A stretch of 64,000 nt of DNA from UBA9145 sp040218615 (GTDB taxonomy: Bacteria > Pseudomonadota > Gammaproteobacteria > Pseudomonadales > Pseudohongiellaceae), in contig JAVJRC010000009.1 in assembly GCA_040218615.1 (NCBI GenBank), positions 248,001-312,000 of the forward strand, given 5' to 3'. Positions 43,508-52,607 of the stretch are shown piece after piece (position 1 is the stretch's first letter; each line of letters starts with the position of its first letter). The notes below the pieces were generated by a model. That model made no database searches. It was not told the origin of the DNA and was given only the letters and a program-made list of their open reading frames with translations. The position numbers were made by a program, and so were the translations under genes.

Positions 43508-44854
43508 TTAGTCGTCGCTGCCAGCCAGTGAACGCTGCTCAGCTTCGCGGCGCTCGGCCAGCAGTTGCTCATAACCTTCGTCGTCCAGGTGAGTAATGGC
43601 CAGCCAGGCGTGAGTCATCTCATCACCGGTGCGGCTTCCACCTACTACCCACATATCGGGATCAGGGTTATTGGGGTTGTTGGCTGTGTTGTCATACCAC
43701 TGCTTCATCACCAGCACGGCGCCAGCAGGCAGCAGGGGAGCAACATCTGGATCATAGATGTGGCTGTGGTGCCAGGTGGCACTCCACTTGGAAATCTGGC
43801 TGATCTGTTCGGTACGGCCAGTTTCCGGATAGAAGATTTCCAGTGACGCTGCGTTCATGCGCAGGTGACCGTGGGGCTGAAAGCTGTCGATACGAACCGG
43901 GTGATCGAAGCTGTGGAAGCCCTGGGTCATTTGATAGCCGTGAGGCGGAATCACCAGGTCGTCCTGCTCGTCGATTCGATACAGTGCCAGGTCCTGCTTG
44001 TAGACATCGTTGACTTCTTCATAGTCCTCGTCGTGGAACCAAAGACCAATTTCAACCACGTTGTCTTCAATCATGGTGCCGGGAGCTGTTGCGCCCACTC
44101 CACCTGGAAACATGTGAATGCTCCACTGGATCATTGCACCAGCAGGCAGGGTTCGGCAGACACCTTGCGGTACCATCTCGCCCCATTTGCCCATGGCGTA
44201 TTCAGTGAGCATGCCATGACGCTGCAGTTCGCCTTCTTCGTCTTCCATCCACACACTGGAGTTGGCGTGGTGAACAACGGCGGCGGCATCGCCACGTGGC
44301 TTAACCTGTACTGCCTTGATGCAGCGATCGGCAGTCATGCGGGGATCAACGAATTCGTTGCTCCACAAATCGTTACCGCTGGCAGGGATGTCGTAGGAGC
44401 TGGAGGGCACGATCAGGTCGGGCTGGCCCAGCTCGGCGGCGAAGTTCCACTCATCGGGATCCTTCAGATCCGGTGGTGGCAGGGCATTTTCCGGATCACC
44501 CATGGGTGCACCGGCAGCGGCCCAGGCGACAATCTTGTCGATCTCTTCCTGTTCCAGGCGCCAGTCACCAATCAGGTCCTGAACCCCGATATGCTGGTCA
44601 TAGGCGTAGGGTGGCATTTCACGATTTTCCACGCGATAGGAAATCAGTGGTGCCCAAGGGCGAACCTGGTCATATGACTCGAAAGCCATGGGTCCAATGC
44701 CACCTTCCTGGTGACACACGACACAATTCTCATTGATGATACGGCCGATCTCGCCATTGTAGGCGAGTTCATCAGAAGACTGCGCGAGACCTTGAGTGCT
44801 GGCTCCCAACAGAGCGATGGCTCCGAGCCCTGTCAAAGTTTTAGCGATACTCAT
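43508..44854 (-). CDS. Cytochrome-c-like / type II copper monooxygenase-like fusion, copy 1
   Basis: A 448-residue exported protein (signal peptide ending GLAQ). N-terminal residues 30-115 hold a haem c motif CVVCH (Cys44, Cys47, His48) with MPPYAYD as possible distal region. The remainder resembles the PHM/DBH copper monooxygenase fold. Candidate CuH ligands are VVHHANS (His195, His196) and IHMFPGG (His247). Candidate CuM ligands are QPHGHLRM (His328, His330) and TGDEMTHAW (Met413). It would hydroxylate a substrate in the periplasm with electrons through the haem; this is inference. Copy 1 has a three-residue deletion near 295 relative to copies 2 and 3. Own terminator. Confidence 0.75.
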   Translation of the reverse strand: MSIAKTLTGLGAIALLGASTQGLAQSSDELAYNGEIGRIINENCVVCHQEGGIGPMAFESYDQVRPWAPLISYRVENREMPPYAYDQHIGVQDLIGDWRLEQEEIDKIVAWAAAGAPMGDPENALPPPDLKDPDEWNFAAELGQPDLIVPSSSYDIPASGNDLWSNEFVDPRMTADRCIKAVQVKPRGDAAAVVHHANSSVWMEDEEGELQRHGMLTEYAMGKWGEMVPQGVCRTLPAGAMIQWSIHMFPGGVGATAPGTMIEDNVVEIGLWFHDEDYEEVNDVYKQDLALYRIDEQDDLVIPPHGYQMTQGFHSFDHPVRIDSFQPHGHLRMNAASLEIFYPETGRTEQISQISKWSATWHHSHIYDPDVAPLLPAGAVLVMKQWYDNTANNPNNPDPDMWVVGGSRTGDEMTHAWLAITHLDDEGYEQLLAERREAEQRSLAGSDD

Positions 44855-45062
44855 GCTTCTCTCCTTTGTAGTACTGGACAGATATCCAGAATTTCTAATT
44901 ATTTCAGCTACTTAGTCGCGCAGCTGTGGTAAAAACGGTGCGGGTTGCAGGGAACGCCCCGACTTAACTTCCCGAGTGTACCCCTATTGCACAGGGCTAG
45001 GAAAGTGACAATATGTAGTAAGACTGCACAAAAATCGTACAAAAAGTGCACAAAAAAAAGGA

Positions 45063-45084
45063 GCCGATTAGTTTCCTAATCGGC
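45063..45084 (-). terminator. Terminator of copper monooxygenase-like copy 2
   Basis: GCCGATTAG (45063-45071) pairs with CTAATCGGC (45076-45084), loop TTTC. On the minus strand it is followed by CTCC and eight T residues. Confidence 0.85.
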
Positions 45085-45129
45085 CCCCTGTCCGGTTTAC
45101 TGAAATCCCGGGGATTTCAGCGGCTGGTC

Positions 45130-46485
45130 TCAGTCGTCGCTGCCAGCCAATGAACGCTGCTGGGCAGCTTCCCGCTCAGCCAGCAATTTCTCATAGCCTT
45201 CATCATCCAGATGCGTCACAGCAATCCAGGCGTGGGACATTTCATCACCGGTGCGGCTACCACCGTAGACCCACTGATCCGGGTCCGGATTGTTGGGATT
45301 GTCGGCGGTGTTGTCATACCACTGCTTGATGATGAGTACCTCACCGGGTGCCAGCAGAGGTGCTACATCGGCATCATAGATGTGGCTGTGGTGCCAGGTT
45401 GCGCTCCAGTTGGAGATCTGGCTGATTTGCTCGGTTCGACCAGTCTTGGGATCGAATATTTCCAGCGAGGCCGCGTTCATACGCAAGTGACCATGGGGCT
45501 GGAAGCTGTCGATACGAACCGGGTGATCGAAAGAGTGGAAGCCCTGGGTCATGGTGTAACCATGGGGAGGTATTACCAGGTGACCATTCTCATAACCTTC
45601 CCGCAGTTGGTAAGCGCGCAGGTCCTGGCGGTAGATATCGTCCTGTTGCTCGAAGCCTTCTTCATGAAACCACAGTCCAATCTCAACCACATTGTCTTCG
45701 ATGATGGTGCCAGGAGCCGTTGCCCCAACACCGCCAGGGAACATATGGATATCCCAACGCACCAGGGCATCTGCGGGGATTGTTCGGCACACGCCCTGGG
45801 GCATGAGTTCTCCCCATTTGCCCATGGCATACTCTGTGAGTTGGCTTTCCCGCTGCGGCTCGCCATTTTCGTCCAGGGTGTAGACCGCGGAATTCGCGTG
45901 ATGCACCACGGCAGCGGCATCGCCCCGTGGCTTAACCTGAACAGCCTTGATGCAACGGTCAGAGGTCAGGCCAGGATCGACAAAGTGCTTGCTCCACAGG
46001 TCGTTTCCGTTGGCCGGAATGTCCATGGGCACCGAGGGTATGATGAGGTCAGGCTGGCCGAATTCGGCAGCAAAATTCCATTCAGAGGGATCACGCAGAT
46101 CCGGCGTAGGGGGCACCACATCCGGGTCACCCAATGGCGAACCCTGGTTTACCCATTCGACGATGGTATCGATGTCTGCCTGAGCCAGTCTCCAGTCACC
46201 TTCCAGGTCCTGAATGCCAATACCGTGATCGTAGGCATAGGGAGGCATTTCCCTGTTGGCGACCTTGAGCTGGATCAGTGGCGCCCAGGGGCGGACCTGA
46301 TCATAGTTTTCCAGCTGCATGGGGCCGATACCACCATCCTGGTGGCAAACCACACAGTTTTCATTAATGATCTCGGCGACGTGGCTGTTGTAGGTAATTT
46401 GCTGATCCTGGGCTTGCAGGCTGAAACCGGTGAGCACGAGGATACTGCCAGCCATTACCGAAAAGAGTCTTTGCATGGATCTCAT
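45130..46485 (-). CDS. Cytochrome-c-like / type II copper monooxygenase-like fusion, copy 2
   Basis: The 451 residues show the same plan as copy 1: signal peptide ending LQAQ, CVVCH (Cys44, Cys47, His48), VVHHANS (His195, His196), IHMFPGG (His247), QPHGHLRM (His331, His333), TGDEMSHAW (Met416) and the shared tail RSLAGSDD. It is closer to copy 3 than to copy 1 in the segment REGYENGHLVIPPHGYTM and in PDVVPPTPDL. GGAGAG precedes the ATG. It has its own terminator and 248 bases upstream, so it can be regulated separately from its neighbours. Confidence 0.75.
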   Translation of the reverse strand: MRSMQRLFSVMAGSILVLTGFSLQAQDQQITYNSHVAEIINENCVVCHQDGGIGPMQLENYDQVRPWAPLIQLKVANREMPPYAYDHGIGIQDLEGDWRLAQADIDTIVEWVNQGSPLGDPDVVPPTPDLRDPSEWNFAAEFGQPDLIIPSVPMDIPANGNDLWSKHFVDPGLTSDRCIKAVQVKPRGDAAAVVHHANSAVYTLDENGEPQRESQLTEYAMGKWGELMPQGVCRTIPADALVRWDIHMFPGGVGATAPGTIIEDNVVEIGLWFHEEGFEQQDDIYRQDLRAYQLREGYENGHLVIPPHGYTMTQGFHSFDHPVRIDSFQPHGHLRMNAASLEIFDPKTGRTEQISQISNWSATWHHSHIYDADVAPLLAPGEVLIIKQWYDNTADNPNNPDPDQWVYGGSRTGDEMSHAWIAVTHLDDEGYEKLLAEREAAQQRSLAGSDD

Positions 46486-46673
46486 TGATTTCTCTCCACT
46501 TTTCCCTTTCGTTAGTAGGCTTTTGTACGCTACGACCAGCAGGAATTCAAACGAATCCGGCTGCTAACCGAATAGTCTACTACTTTGTCCACACAGGACA
46601 AGGGGTTATGTTTTCAGTGGATTTCCTGGCTGGGCAGCAGGAAAGAGGGGGCATTTAGAGGGGGCATTAAAAA

Positions 46674-46701
46674 AGGCCGACTGGATTGCTCCAGTCGGCC
46701 T
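46674..46701 (-). terminator. Terminator of copper monooxygenase-like copy 3
   Basis: AGGCCGACTGGA (46674-46685) pairs with TCCAGTCGGCCT (46690-46701), loop TTGC, with an A-run on the plus strand that becomes T on the minus strand. Confidence 0.88.
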
Positions 46702-46733
46702 TTGTTTGCTTGCTTCAGCTTGGGACTAAGTGC

Positions 46734-48086
46734 TTAGTCGTCGCTGCCAGCCAGTGAACGCTGTGCTGCTTCTTCGCGCTCAGCTACGATCTTCTCGTAA
46801 CCTTCTTCATCCAGGTGAGTCACAGCAATCCAGGCGTGGGACATTTCGTCACCAGTACGGCTACCGCCGTATACCCACTGATCGGGGTCTGGATTGTTGG
46901 GGTTGTCAGCTGTGTTGTCGTACCACTGCTTGATAACCAGTACTTCACCAGGCTCCAGAAGAGGCGCTACATCAGGATCATAGATGTGGCTGTGGTGCCA
47001 GGTTGCGCTCCAGTTGGAGATCTGGCTGATTTGCTCGGTTCGACCAGTCTTCGGATCGAAAATTTCCAGAGAGGCCGCGTTCATACGCAGGTGGCCATGA
47101 GGCTGGAAGCTGTCGATGCGAACAGGGTGGTCAAAAGAGTGGAAGCCCTGAGTCATGGTGTAACCATGAGGTGGAACGATCAGGTGACCATTCTCATAGC
47201 CCTCACGCAGAGGATACAGACGCAGGTCTTGCTTGTAGATGTCGTCGCGATCTTCGAAACCGTCATCGTGGAACCACAGACCGATTTCAACCACGTTGTC
47301 TTCGATCATGGTGCCAGGAGCAGTTGCGCCTACACCGCCTGGGAACATGTGAATGTCCCAGCGAACCAGTGAATTGGCTGGCATGGTGCGGCAAACGCCA
47401 TCAGGCATCAGCTCGCCCCACTTACCCATGGCGTATTCAGTAAGCTGACCATACTGCTGCAGCTCGCCTTCATCATCATAGATGTACACGTCAGAGTTGG
47501 CGTGGTGAACAACGGCTTTCGCGTCGCCCTTTGGCTTAACCTGAACTGCCTTGATGCAGCGGTCTTCGGTCAGGCCTGGATCAACAAATTCCTTGCTCCA
47601 CAGATCATTACCATTAGCGGGAATGTCGTAGGAGTTGGAAGAAACGATCAGGTCAGGCTCGCCGTATTCTGCCGCGAAGTTCCACTCGTCGGGGTTCGGC
47701 AGATCGGGCATGACTGGCACGACATCGGGATCACCCAGGGGAGCACCTTGCTCTACCCAGGCTACGATGGTGTCGATTTCATCCTGATCAAGGCGCCAGT
47801 CGCCTTCGAGATCCTGAATTCCGATATGCTGGTCGTAAGCATAAGGAGGCATCTCACGGCGCTCGACCTTGTAGGAAATCAGAGGCGCCCAGGGGCGAAC
47901 CTGGTCGTAATTCTCAAACTGCATAGGACCGATACCACCTTCACGGTGACAAACTACACAGTTTTCATTAATGATCTGTGCAACATGCTCGTTGTAGGTG
48001 AATTCGTCCTGTGCTTGGGCTCCTGCAGTTAAAGCCAGTGCTACTGCACCGCTCAACAGGGCTCCTTTTGTGCGCACGTTCTTCAT
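46734..48086 (-). CDS. Cytochrome-c-like / type II copper monooxygenase-like fusion, copy 3
   Basis: The 450 residues keep every motif of copies 1 and 2: CVVCH (Cys43, Cys46, His47), VVHHANS (His194, His195), IHMFPGG (His246), QPHGHLRM (His330, His332), TGDEMSHAW (Met415) and the tail RSLAGSDD. The signal peptide is short and typical (ALTAGAQAQ). GAGGAGAA precedes the ATG. Being first in the direction of transcription, it may be the ancestral copy, though order alone does not prove this. Family knowledge: PHM and DBH hydroxylate peptides or dopamine with ascorbate; the bacterial substrate is unknown. Confidence 0.75.
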   Translation of the reverse strand: MKNVRTKGALLSGAVALALTAGAQAQDEFTYNEHVAQIINENCVVCHREGGIGPMQFENYDQVRPWAPLISYKVERREMPPYAYDQHIGIQDLEGDWRLDQDEIDTIVAWVEQGAPLGDPDVVPVMPDLPNPDEWNFAAEYGEPDLIVSSNSYDIPANGNDLWSKEFVDPGLTEDRCIKAVQVKPKGDAKAVVHHANSDVYIYDDEGELQQYGQLTEYAMGKWGELMPDGVCRTMPANSLVRWDIHMFPGGVGATAPGTMIEDNVVEIGLWFHDDGFEDRDDIYKQDLRLYPLREGYENGHLIVPPHGYTMTQGFHSFDHPVRIDSFQPHGHLRMNAASLEIFDPKTGRTEQISQISNWSATWHHSHIYDPDVAPLLEPGEVLVIKQWYDNTADNPNNPDPDQWVYGGSRTGDEMSHAWIAVTHLDEEGYEKIVAEREEAAQRSLAGSDD

Positions 48087-48192
48087 GCTGTTCTCCTCAA
48101 GTCAGGGATGTCTTAATTTGTAAACAGAAAAATAGTATCGATCAGCCTTGCAAATGTCCATTAAAACCCGTGATTTTGGGTACCTTTGTGCA

Positions 48193-48214
48193 ACAAATTG
48201 CAACAGCTTGCAGG
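48193..48214. promoter_or_regulatory. Candidate shared operator upstream of copy 3
   Basis: ACAAATTGCAACAGCTTG (48193-48210) nearly matches ACAAATTGTGACAGCTTG at 49495-49512, upstream of the neighbouring exported-protein gene. Both read as an imperfect inverted repeat CAAATTG-N3-CAGCTTG. A common regulator is possible. Confidence 0.35.
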
Positions 48215-48302
48215 CCACGAATGGCGCGGCTTTCAGGGACTACCTGAGTAATTTGCTCAGGATTAAATTGGGAAAATTTCCCAATCCCTGTGCCAGAAAC
48301 AA

Positions 48303-48327
48303 AACGACCGGCTGGAAGCCGGTCGTT
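48303..48327 (-). terminator. Terminator of the exported-protein gene at 48362
   Basis: AACGACCGGC (48303-48312) pairs with GCCGGTCGTT (48318-48327), five-base loop. On the minus strand it is followed by TTTGTTTC. Confidence 0.7.
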
Positions 48328-48361
48328 GTCACAAATTTTGTGGGAATATGATCTGGCGTGA

Positions 48362-49300
48362 TTAGCGCACAGTCACTCGCTGGAACACGTTGGTCCAGCA
48401 GCACTGGTCACCATTGGAGCTATCAGGTGCCTCGTGAATGTCCACCTTTGCCGAGATGATGTACTCACCGGGCTCTGAGAAAGTGGCATAGACACGACCG
48501 GTTCCTGATGGGCCCGGGATATCGACCTGATTGGCAGCCGGTGGCGTCCAGAACTGACGGCGTGGATTGCCTTCAGGAAAAGGATTTTCCGGCACTTCAG
48601 TTGTTTCATGGGGAATAAACTCCACTTCGCCCGGCCCCTGGTACTTGTTAAAAGTCAGGCCCATGGAAAGTGGTTCGCCAAAGCGGGGGTCAGTTGGATC
48701 ACGTTCGGCCGGGTCGGTTGCGTTAACAACCAGTTCAACCTGCTCACCCACTCGAACGGTGCCACCGGGATAATCGCCGATTTGCGCATACAGGCCAGCA
48801 GCTTGCGGGCCGTCTTCACCAATCCCGACGAGGGGCTGCAAGGCACCCTGCGGACGAGGGCGAATGAAGTCCAGTTCATAGGCTGATCGGCCATAGCGTC
48901 CTGGTACTTTCAACTCTTCGGCATCGCCGGTCTTGATGTGCCACCACACGTCATTCTCGCGCTCGGCATTCGGTACTGTGACCACGAACATGCCAGTGCT
49001 GCGACCGGCAGGAAAATGCGTGGGCTGCATGCCCTGGTGCTGCTCGGGGACCATGTAGTTGTTTTCACCCAGAGGAATGTCCACAGCGACTTCGTTGCGG
49101 TTAATCACACCAAAGGAAAAGCTAGTGGTTCCGTCCTGATTGTCGATCCAACCTTCCAATACGGGAATGATTGGCAGACCTTCGGGTGGTGGCAAGCTCA
49201 GGAATCGGCCGGTGTCAGTAGACTGGGCTGAAGCTGTGAACGCTACAGTAGCGAGCAGGCCAAAGACTACTGAAGTCAGGGTTATTCTCATGGTTCGCAT
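48362..49300 (-). CDS. Exported protein linked to the copper-monooxygenase-like cluster
   Basis: ATG 49300, preceded by GGAGAGG, gives 312 residues with a signal peptide ending SASAQ; the frame is open to 49435 without better support. Landmarks: LPPPEGLPIIPVLEGWIDNQDGTTSFSFGVINRNEVAVDIPLGENN, MQPTHFPAGRSTGMFVV, a likely Ig-like domain GEQVELVVNATD and, near the end, SSNGDQCCWTNVFQRVTV with a CC pair. I know no function. Orientation, proximity and a shared upstream motif link it to the three copper-monooxygenase-like genes, so it may be a partner or accessory protein. Confidence 0.7.
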   Translation of the reverse strand: MRTMRITLTSVVFGLLATVAFTASAQSTDTGRFLSLPPPEGLPIIPVLEGWIDNQDGTTSFSFGVINRNEVAVDIPLGENNYMVPEQHQGMQPTHFPAGRSTGMFVVTVPNAERENDVWWHIKTGDAEELKVPGRYGRSAYELDFIRPRPQGALQPLVGIGEDGPQAAGLYAQIGDYPGGTVRVGEQVELVVNATDPAERDPTDPRFGEPLSMGLTFNKYQGPGEVEFIPHETTEVPENPFPEGNPRRQFWTPPAANQVDIPGPSGTGRVYATFSEPGEYIISAKVDIHEAPDSSNGDQCCWTNVFQRVTVR

Positions 49301-49765
49301 TGGTATCCTCTCCAAATAAATACGAATTCTATCTCGATTTTTAGACATCTCGTGATCGGCAGGATTCCGTCCACGATGCAACTTCTTGAAACAGTGTTCT
49401 ACGTTTGAAAGCAGGGACGCTAGGATAGCGACCAAAGAGCATGGCGTCTAGCCAATTAGGGCGGTAAATAGTGCCGATATGTCATTGTTTTTTTACAAAT
49501 TGTGACAGCTTGTGGCGCGTTTTCAGTGCTTGGCGGGACAGCAGAATTGAAGCGATGCTGCGGGCGTTGACCAAGGCTTCGACGGGATCTGATTGGGCCC
49601 TTCAACCGCAGACGATAGCGCGCTGAATTGTCGCTGGATTATTTCCTGCTCGTGTACGAGCGGGTTTGCTATGCTAGCGCCTGCTTTCAAAACGGCATGC
49701 AAATGGGCCCTGGTTCATTCACTGCAGGTCAGCATTCTGCCTTACCACATTCTTGAAGGACCCTG
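49301..49765. other. Divergent intergenic region, exported protein / MFS transporter
   Basis: 465 bases. The copy of the candidate shared operator is at 49495-49512. AGCGCGCTG (near 49618) and TGAGCGCC-type short repeats are too weak to call. A Shine-Dalgarno-like AAGGA precedes the MFS ATG. No ORF or RNA gene is seen. Confidence 0.4.
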
Positions 49766-51034
49766 ATGGCTGTGACAAGCGATAAACCAATCTACTACGG
49801 ATGGAAGATTGTGTTTGCCATCATGTTTCTGCTGACGTTTAACAGCGGCCTGAGTTTCTACAACAATGCCATCTATCTGAACGCCCTGGCGTCGAAGCCT
49901 GCGTTTGATGTGCAGTCGGCTTCCCTGGCTGTTTCCATTTTTTTCCTCACTGGCGGCATTACCGGGTTACTGGTGGCTCGCAAGGTCCAGGTCATGGATC
50001 CCCGAATCGTTATTTCGGCAGGTGCTGTGATAGCGGGCCTGGCGCTGAGCTCACTGCCTTATGTGGCAAACCTGTGGCAGCTCTATATTGCCTATGCACT
50101 GTTTGGCGCCGGTTTTTCCGCGTCCGGGCTGATACCGGCCACAACCCTGGTCACGCGCTGGTTCCGTCGCCGCCGTGCCATGGCCTTGTCCATAGCCTCT
50201 ACTGGTCTCTCTCTCGGTGGGGTGGTGCTCACGCCCTTGTGCGTTTTGCTGGTGGAAGAATTAAGTTTTGAAATTGCTGCACCCTTGATGGGGCTGATGT
50301 TCGTGGTGGGGGTCATACCCGTTGCGATTATCTGGTTACGGCCAGATCCTGCCAGCATGGGGCTTGCTGTCGATGGTGATCCCGTTGCTGCAGGATCTGA
50401 AAAGAATGCATTTGGCACCTCTGAAGAAAAAGAGGCGGGCTTGAGTTTTGCCGAGGCACTGCGTGGGCGTTTTTTCTGGGGAGTGAGCCTGGCCTACATT
50501 TTTTTGCTGATGGCGCAGGTGGGCGGTATTGCTCATCAATACGGATTGGCGAGAGAACAACTGGATGAAGCGCAGACAGCTTTGGTAGTGGCAATCTTGC
50601 CGGTGGCTTCCATCATAGGAAGACTGATAGGCGGCTGGCTGGTTGACCAGGTTTCCATTCGCTTGTTTGCTATCGGCATGATGATCCTGCAAGTGGCTTC
50701 CCTGAGTCTGCTGGCAGGGGGTTTTAGTGTACTGACACTCTGCCTGGGTCTGTTCCTGTTTGGCGCCACAGTGGGCAACCTGCTGATGCTGCAGCCGCTG
50801 CTGCTCGCCGAAGCATTTGGTGTCAGGGATTATGCAAAGATTTTCTCGGTCAGCAACCTGATGTCCTCGTTGGGTACTTCTGCAGGGCCTGCCTTGCTGG
50901 GAATTGTTTATACCCTGAGCAATAACTTCTACGCTTGGCCCTATGTGGCTGCTGCAGCCGCCGGGGCCATGGGTTTATTATTGTTTCTTACTGGCGGTCG
51001 GGTGGAACATGCCCAGGCCAGCCACCAGGAGTGA
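49766..51034 (+). CDS. Major facilitator superfamily transporter
   Basis: Twelve hydrophobic segments span 422 residues. The N-terminal YYGWKIVFAIMFLLTFNSGLSFYNNAIYL and WFRRRRAMALSIASTGLSLGGVVLTPLC are typical of MFS monocarboxylate/oxalate-formate-type transporters (MCT-like). The central loop (about 200-225) is soluble and charged. Members move organic acids across the inner membrane, but the substrate here is unknown. The serine hydrolase gene follows by 100 bases on the same strand. Confidence 0.88.
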   Translation: MAVTSDKPIYYGWKIVFAIMFLLTFNSGLSFYNNAIYLNALASKPAFDVQSASLAVSIFFLTGGITGLLVARKVQVMDPRIVISAGAVIAGLALSSLPYVANLWQLYIAYALFGAGFSASGLIPATTLVTRWFRRRRAMALSIASTGLSLGGVVLTPLCVLLVEELSFEIAAPLMGLMFVVGVIPVAIIWLRPDPASMGLAVDGDPVAAGSEKNAFGTSEEKEAGLSFAEALRGRFFWGVSLAYIFLLMAQVGGIAHQYGLAREQLDEAQTALVVAILPVASIIGRLIGGWLVDQVSIRLFAIGMMILQVASLSLLAGGFSVLTLCLGLFLFGATVGNLLMLQPLLLAEAFGVRDYAKIFSVSNLMSSLGTSAGPALLGIVYTLSNNFYAWPYVAAAAAGAMGLLLFLTGGRVEHAQASHQE

Positions 51035-51134
51035 TGAAACTAGCGCGACGGAAAGCCGAGACAGCATTAAGGTGGTTGCCGTCGGGGCAGGCGAACGGGA
51101 CAGGGACTAAAGGAAAAGGCATTGGGAGTGAAGA

Positions 51135-52505
51135 GTGACTGAGGCATGGCGAGCAGCGCGGAAGCTGGGTATCGGTCTGGTCATGATCGTGTTGCTGGTG
51201 CTGGGTGCTCTGGCACTGGTAGGCATCACTCCTGCCTTTATCATCTATGGGCCCGGCGTGGCATCCGGCATCGGTTCAAAGCTGCTGTGCAGTGCGGAAT
51301 ATGTCATTGGCAATGATCGCCAGCAGGCATTTGACGACCTGACCCAATACTCACCCATCCTTTCCCAGATCAGCTACAGCTATGACGAGGCCAACCAGAG
51401 TGTCACGGCATCCCTGTTTGGTTTGCAGCGCAAGACGGCCAGTTATATCCCTGGCCTGGGCTGCGCCGTGGATTACCAGGGTTACGAAGATCGACGGCGA
51501 TTACGCGTGCAGGCCCTCACCACAAGCGAGGAGCCCTGGCCAGCAGGCAACCGCGTCAATACCATCGAGCCACAGGTGCAGGCCTTACTGGAGGAAATAC
51601 TGGCCGAGGACAATCAGGCCGGCTTAAACACCCGGGCCTTACTGCTTGTCCATTCTGGAGAGGTTGTCGGAGAAGCCTATGGGCAACAAATGGGCGCTGA
51701 ATCCCGCTTGCTGGGCTGGTCCATGGCCAAGAGCCTGAATTCAATCATGTTGGGCAATCTCGAAATGCGTGGTCTGGTGGATTTGTCGGCGCCAACTGAA
51801 TTCGAGCAGTGGCAAGGCGATGAACGAGAGGCTATTCGAATCGAACATCTCCTGACCATGACCGATGGCCTGGCGTTTTCTGAAGAGTACAACCCGGGGG
51901 ACGATGCCACAGCCATGTTGTTCACGTCTGCCTCTTCGTCAGACTATGTGCTGCGGAAGCCGTTGGTGGCCGAGCCTGGTACCCGCTTCAATTACAGTTC
52001 CGGCACCGCAAACCTGCTGTCTCGACTGTATACCAACCTCACTGGCGGACCGCAGCAGGCCTATGACAATTTCATCGCCAATATCTACCTGCCCATGGGT
52101 TTCCAGCACGCGGTTTTTGAAACCGATGCCAGCGGCGTTTTTGTGGGGAGTTCCTACTTCTATGCGTCTGCGCGCGACTGGGCGCGCATGGGGCAACTTA
52201 TGCTCAACGGTGGCACTTTGAATGGTCAAAGAATTGTCACTGCCGATTGGGTGAGAAGAGCGATCACTCCCAATAACTCGGCCAACAACCGGGCTTACGG
52301 TTTTCAATGGTGGTTGAACAGTGGGAATGAAAACCTGCGCTTCCCGGAACTGCCAGCGGACGCGTATTATGCCAATGGCAATCGGCAGCAAGTGGTCATG
52401 GTGATCCCGTCACGGGACGCGGTTATCGTCAGGCTGGGATGGACAGCAGGCAGTTATCCGGTTGGCAGTCATTTCGCGCGCATTCTGGAAGCACTGGAAA
52501 GGTAA
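51135..52505 (+). CDS. Membrane-anchored serine hydrolase, class C beta-lactamase-like fold
   Basis: Starts at GTG 51135 with GGGAGTG upstream; 456 residues. An N-terminal helix (LGIGLVMIVLLVLGALALVGI) anchors it to the inner membrane. The active site shows SMAK (Ser196, Lys199) and the tyrosine motif YSSG (Tyr287), within the pattern RFNYSSGTANLLS, as in 6-aminohexanoate-dimer-hydrolase-like enzymes. The C-terminus has a GYQWW-like AYGFQWWLN element. Function is probably ester or amide hydrolysis in the periplasm. It shares only the catalytic plan with the lipoprotein at 2143; sequence similarity looks distant. Confidence 0.88.
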   Translation: MTEAWRAARKLGIGLVMIVLLVLGALALVGITPAFIIYGPGVASGIGSKLLCSAEYVIGNDRQQAFDDLTQYSPILSQISYSYDEANQSVTASLFGLQRKTASYIPGLGCAVDYQGYEDRRRLRVQALTTSEEPWPAGNRVNTIEPQVQALLEEILAEDNQAGLNTRALLLVHSGEVVGEAYGQQMGAESRLLGWSMAKSLNSIMLGNLEMRGLVDLSAPTEFEQWQGDEREAIRIEHLLTMTDGLAFSEEYNPGDDATAMLFTSASSSDYVLRKPLVAEPGTRFNYSSGTANLLSRLYTNLTGGPQQAYDNFIANIYLPMGFQHAVFETDASGVFVGSSYFYASARDWARMGQLMLNGGTLNGQRIVTADWVRRAITPNNSANNRAYGFQWWLNSGNENLRFPELPADAYYANGNRQQVVMVIPSRDAVIVRLGWTAGSYPVGSHFARILEALER

Positions 52506-52607
52506 AGACCAGACGAACCTGCCCGATAATTGAGGCAATCGAGCTGCATAAGCCTGGGTTGTCAGCGTCACTGTTTTGCAATATAGATTCTGTAATTTGA
52601 TCAAGTC

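Noticed and set aside
45211..46488. Long open frame on the plus strand opposite copy 2 of the copper-enzyme gene
   Set aside because: It mirrors the real minus-strand gene; comparable shadow frames occur opposite copies 1 and 3. No domain, no signal peptide, no Shine-Dalgarno.
48267..48285. AT-rich palindrome ATTGGGAAA/TTTCCCAAT as a separate operator
   Set aside because: It is short and sits just past the terminator at 48303; its placement between two genes gives no clear target.
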